A DNA stretch of 5,878 nt from Pseudomonadales bacterium (GTDB taxonomy: Bacteria; Pseudomonadota; Gammaproteobacteria; Steroidobacterales; Steroidobacteraceae), in contig JAGRJB010000518.1 of NCBI GenBank assembly GCA_020442965.1, positions 1 through 5,878 on the forward strand, given 5' to 3'. The notes beneath the pieces are model-generated. The model was not told the DNA's origin, made no database searches, and saw only the letters and a list, made by a program, of their open reading frames with translations. This document shows positions 5,553-5,878 of the stretch, one piece after another. Within the stretch, counting starts at the first letter, position 1. Every line of letters starts with the position of its first letter. Position numbers and translations under genes: made by a program.

Positions 5553-5878
5553 GCCGACCGCATATCGAATTCATACATGCGCCGCAGCTCCCGTGGGACA
5601 CCGCGGGGCTGCGAGGCTTCGGCTGGCCCCCACTTTCGATCAAAGTCCTGAGCGCCGACCCGGACAATGGCGGGATGACTGCGCTCATCAGGTTGCCGGC
5701 CGGCTTTGCGGACCGGGACTTCGTGCTGGCAAGCTATCTCGAGCTGTTCGTCATCGAAGGCGAACTGACAGTCAACCAGCAGCGGCACGGCATCGATGGC
5801 TACGCGTTTCTGCCTGCGGGTTACCAGTTCGATTCCCTCAGCAGTCCCGGCGGCGCGATCGTGCTGGTGTTTCTTGAT
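5549..5878 (+). CDS. Cupin-fold protein lacking metal ligands, CTG start, cut by the window end
   Basis: The 110 visible codons read as a coherent cupin-like beta-barrel: PNL-type first strands, LIRLPAGF at 47-53, YLELFVIEGELTV at 63-75, GYAFLPAGYQF at 84-94 and IVLVFLD at the window edge. The pattern ELFVIEGEL followed some 18 residues later by LPAG is the usual two-motif spacing of small cupins. The protein lacks the HxH pair before Glu65 (no histidine from 11 to 79), and the third ligand position after PAG is Phe94, so metal binding by the classical site is unlikely. No ATG, GTG or TTG occurs in frame for about 90 bases upstream, and the first downstream one (ATG 5675) is inside the domain. 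CTG at 5549, overlapping the sheath stop as CTGA behind GAGGAGG, is therefore the best start, though a base-call error in an ATG/GTG/TTG is possible. Its coupling to the sheath gene implies a shared role, which is unknown; a structural, regulatory or ligand-binding part is possible. More sequence lies beyond the window. Confidence 0.78.
   Translation, partial: MSRPHIEFIHAPQLPWDTAGLRGFGWPPLSIKVLSADPDNGGMTALIRLPAGFADRDFVLASYLELFVIEGELTVNQQRHGIDGYAFLPAGYQFDSLSSPGGAIVLVFLD

Noticed and set aside
5533..5877. Open frame starting at TTG 5533 across the sheath end and the cupin region
   Set aside because: It is one frame off the cupin reading and gives an Arg/Ala/Pro-rich sequence with no domain, while the 5549 frame gives clear cupin strands.

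Overview
This is a high-GC, gene-dense window with every supported gene on the + strand. The gene content (lipoprotein L,D-transpeptidase, LemA/YgcG-type TPM proteins, exported leukotriene A4 hydrolase-like aminopeptidase) and the codon use suggest a high-GC proteobacterium, most likely a gammaproteobacterium near the Xanthomonadales/Steroidobacter groups. That placement is inference from gene style; there is no rRNA or other taxonomic marker here.

Layout. Positions 1-57 are the last codons of a gene ending in a glycine-rich tail, the usual end of YgcG-like TPM-domain proteins. Its neighbour (71-568) is a second, compact TPM-domain protein with a Shine-Dalgarno sequence 13 bp into the gap. 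Next come a lipoprotein L,D-transpeptidase with LysM and YkuD domains (618-1826) and a secreted M1 metallopeptidase of the leukotriene A4 hydrolase type with all catalytic residues present (1881-3782). These are ordinary cell-envelope genes. The last two lack a recognisable Shine-Dalgarno and have -10-like sequences 6-8 bases before the ATG, so they may be leaderless.

After a 138-bp gap holding a candidate extended -10 promoter, a different kind of locus begins: a contractile tail sheath protein (3921-5552, TTG start) followed without a gap by a cupin-fold protein (5549-5878, cut by the window end). The cupin has no ATG, GTG or TTG start at its N-terminus. It appears to begin at a CTG that overlaps the sheath stop codon (CTGA) and sits just after a strong GAGGAGG ribosome site. 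It also lacks the histidines that normally bind the cupin metal.

The sheath-cupin pair is the most interesting part of the window. It looks like the start of a chromosomal contractile injection or phage-tail-like operon, and no integrase, capsid or terminase is visible to mark it as an ordinary prophage. The rest of the machine (tube, baseplate, spike, ATPase) would have to lie to the right of the window. No tRNA, rRNA, CRISPR array, insertion sequence or convincing rho-independent terminator was seen.
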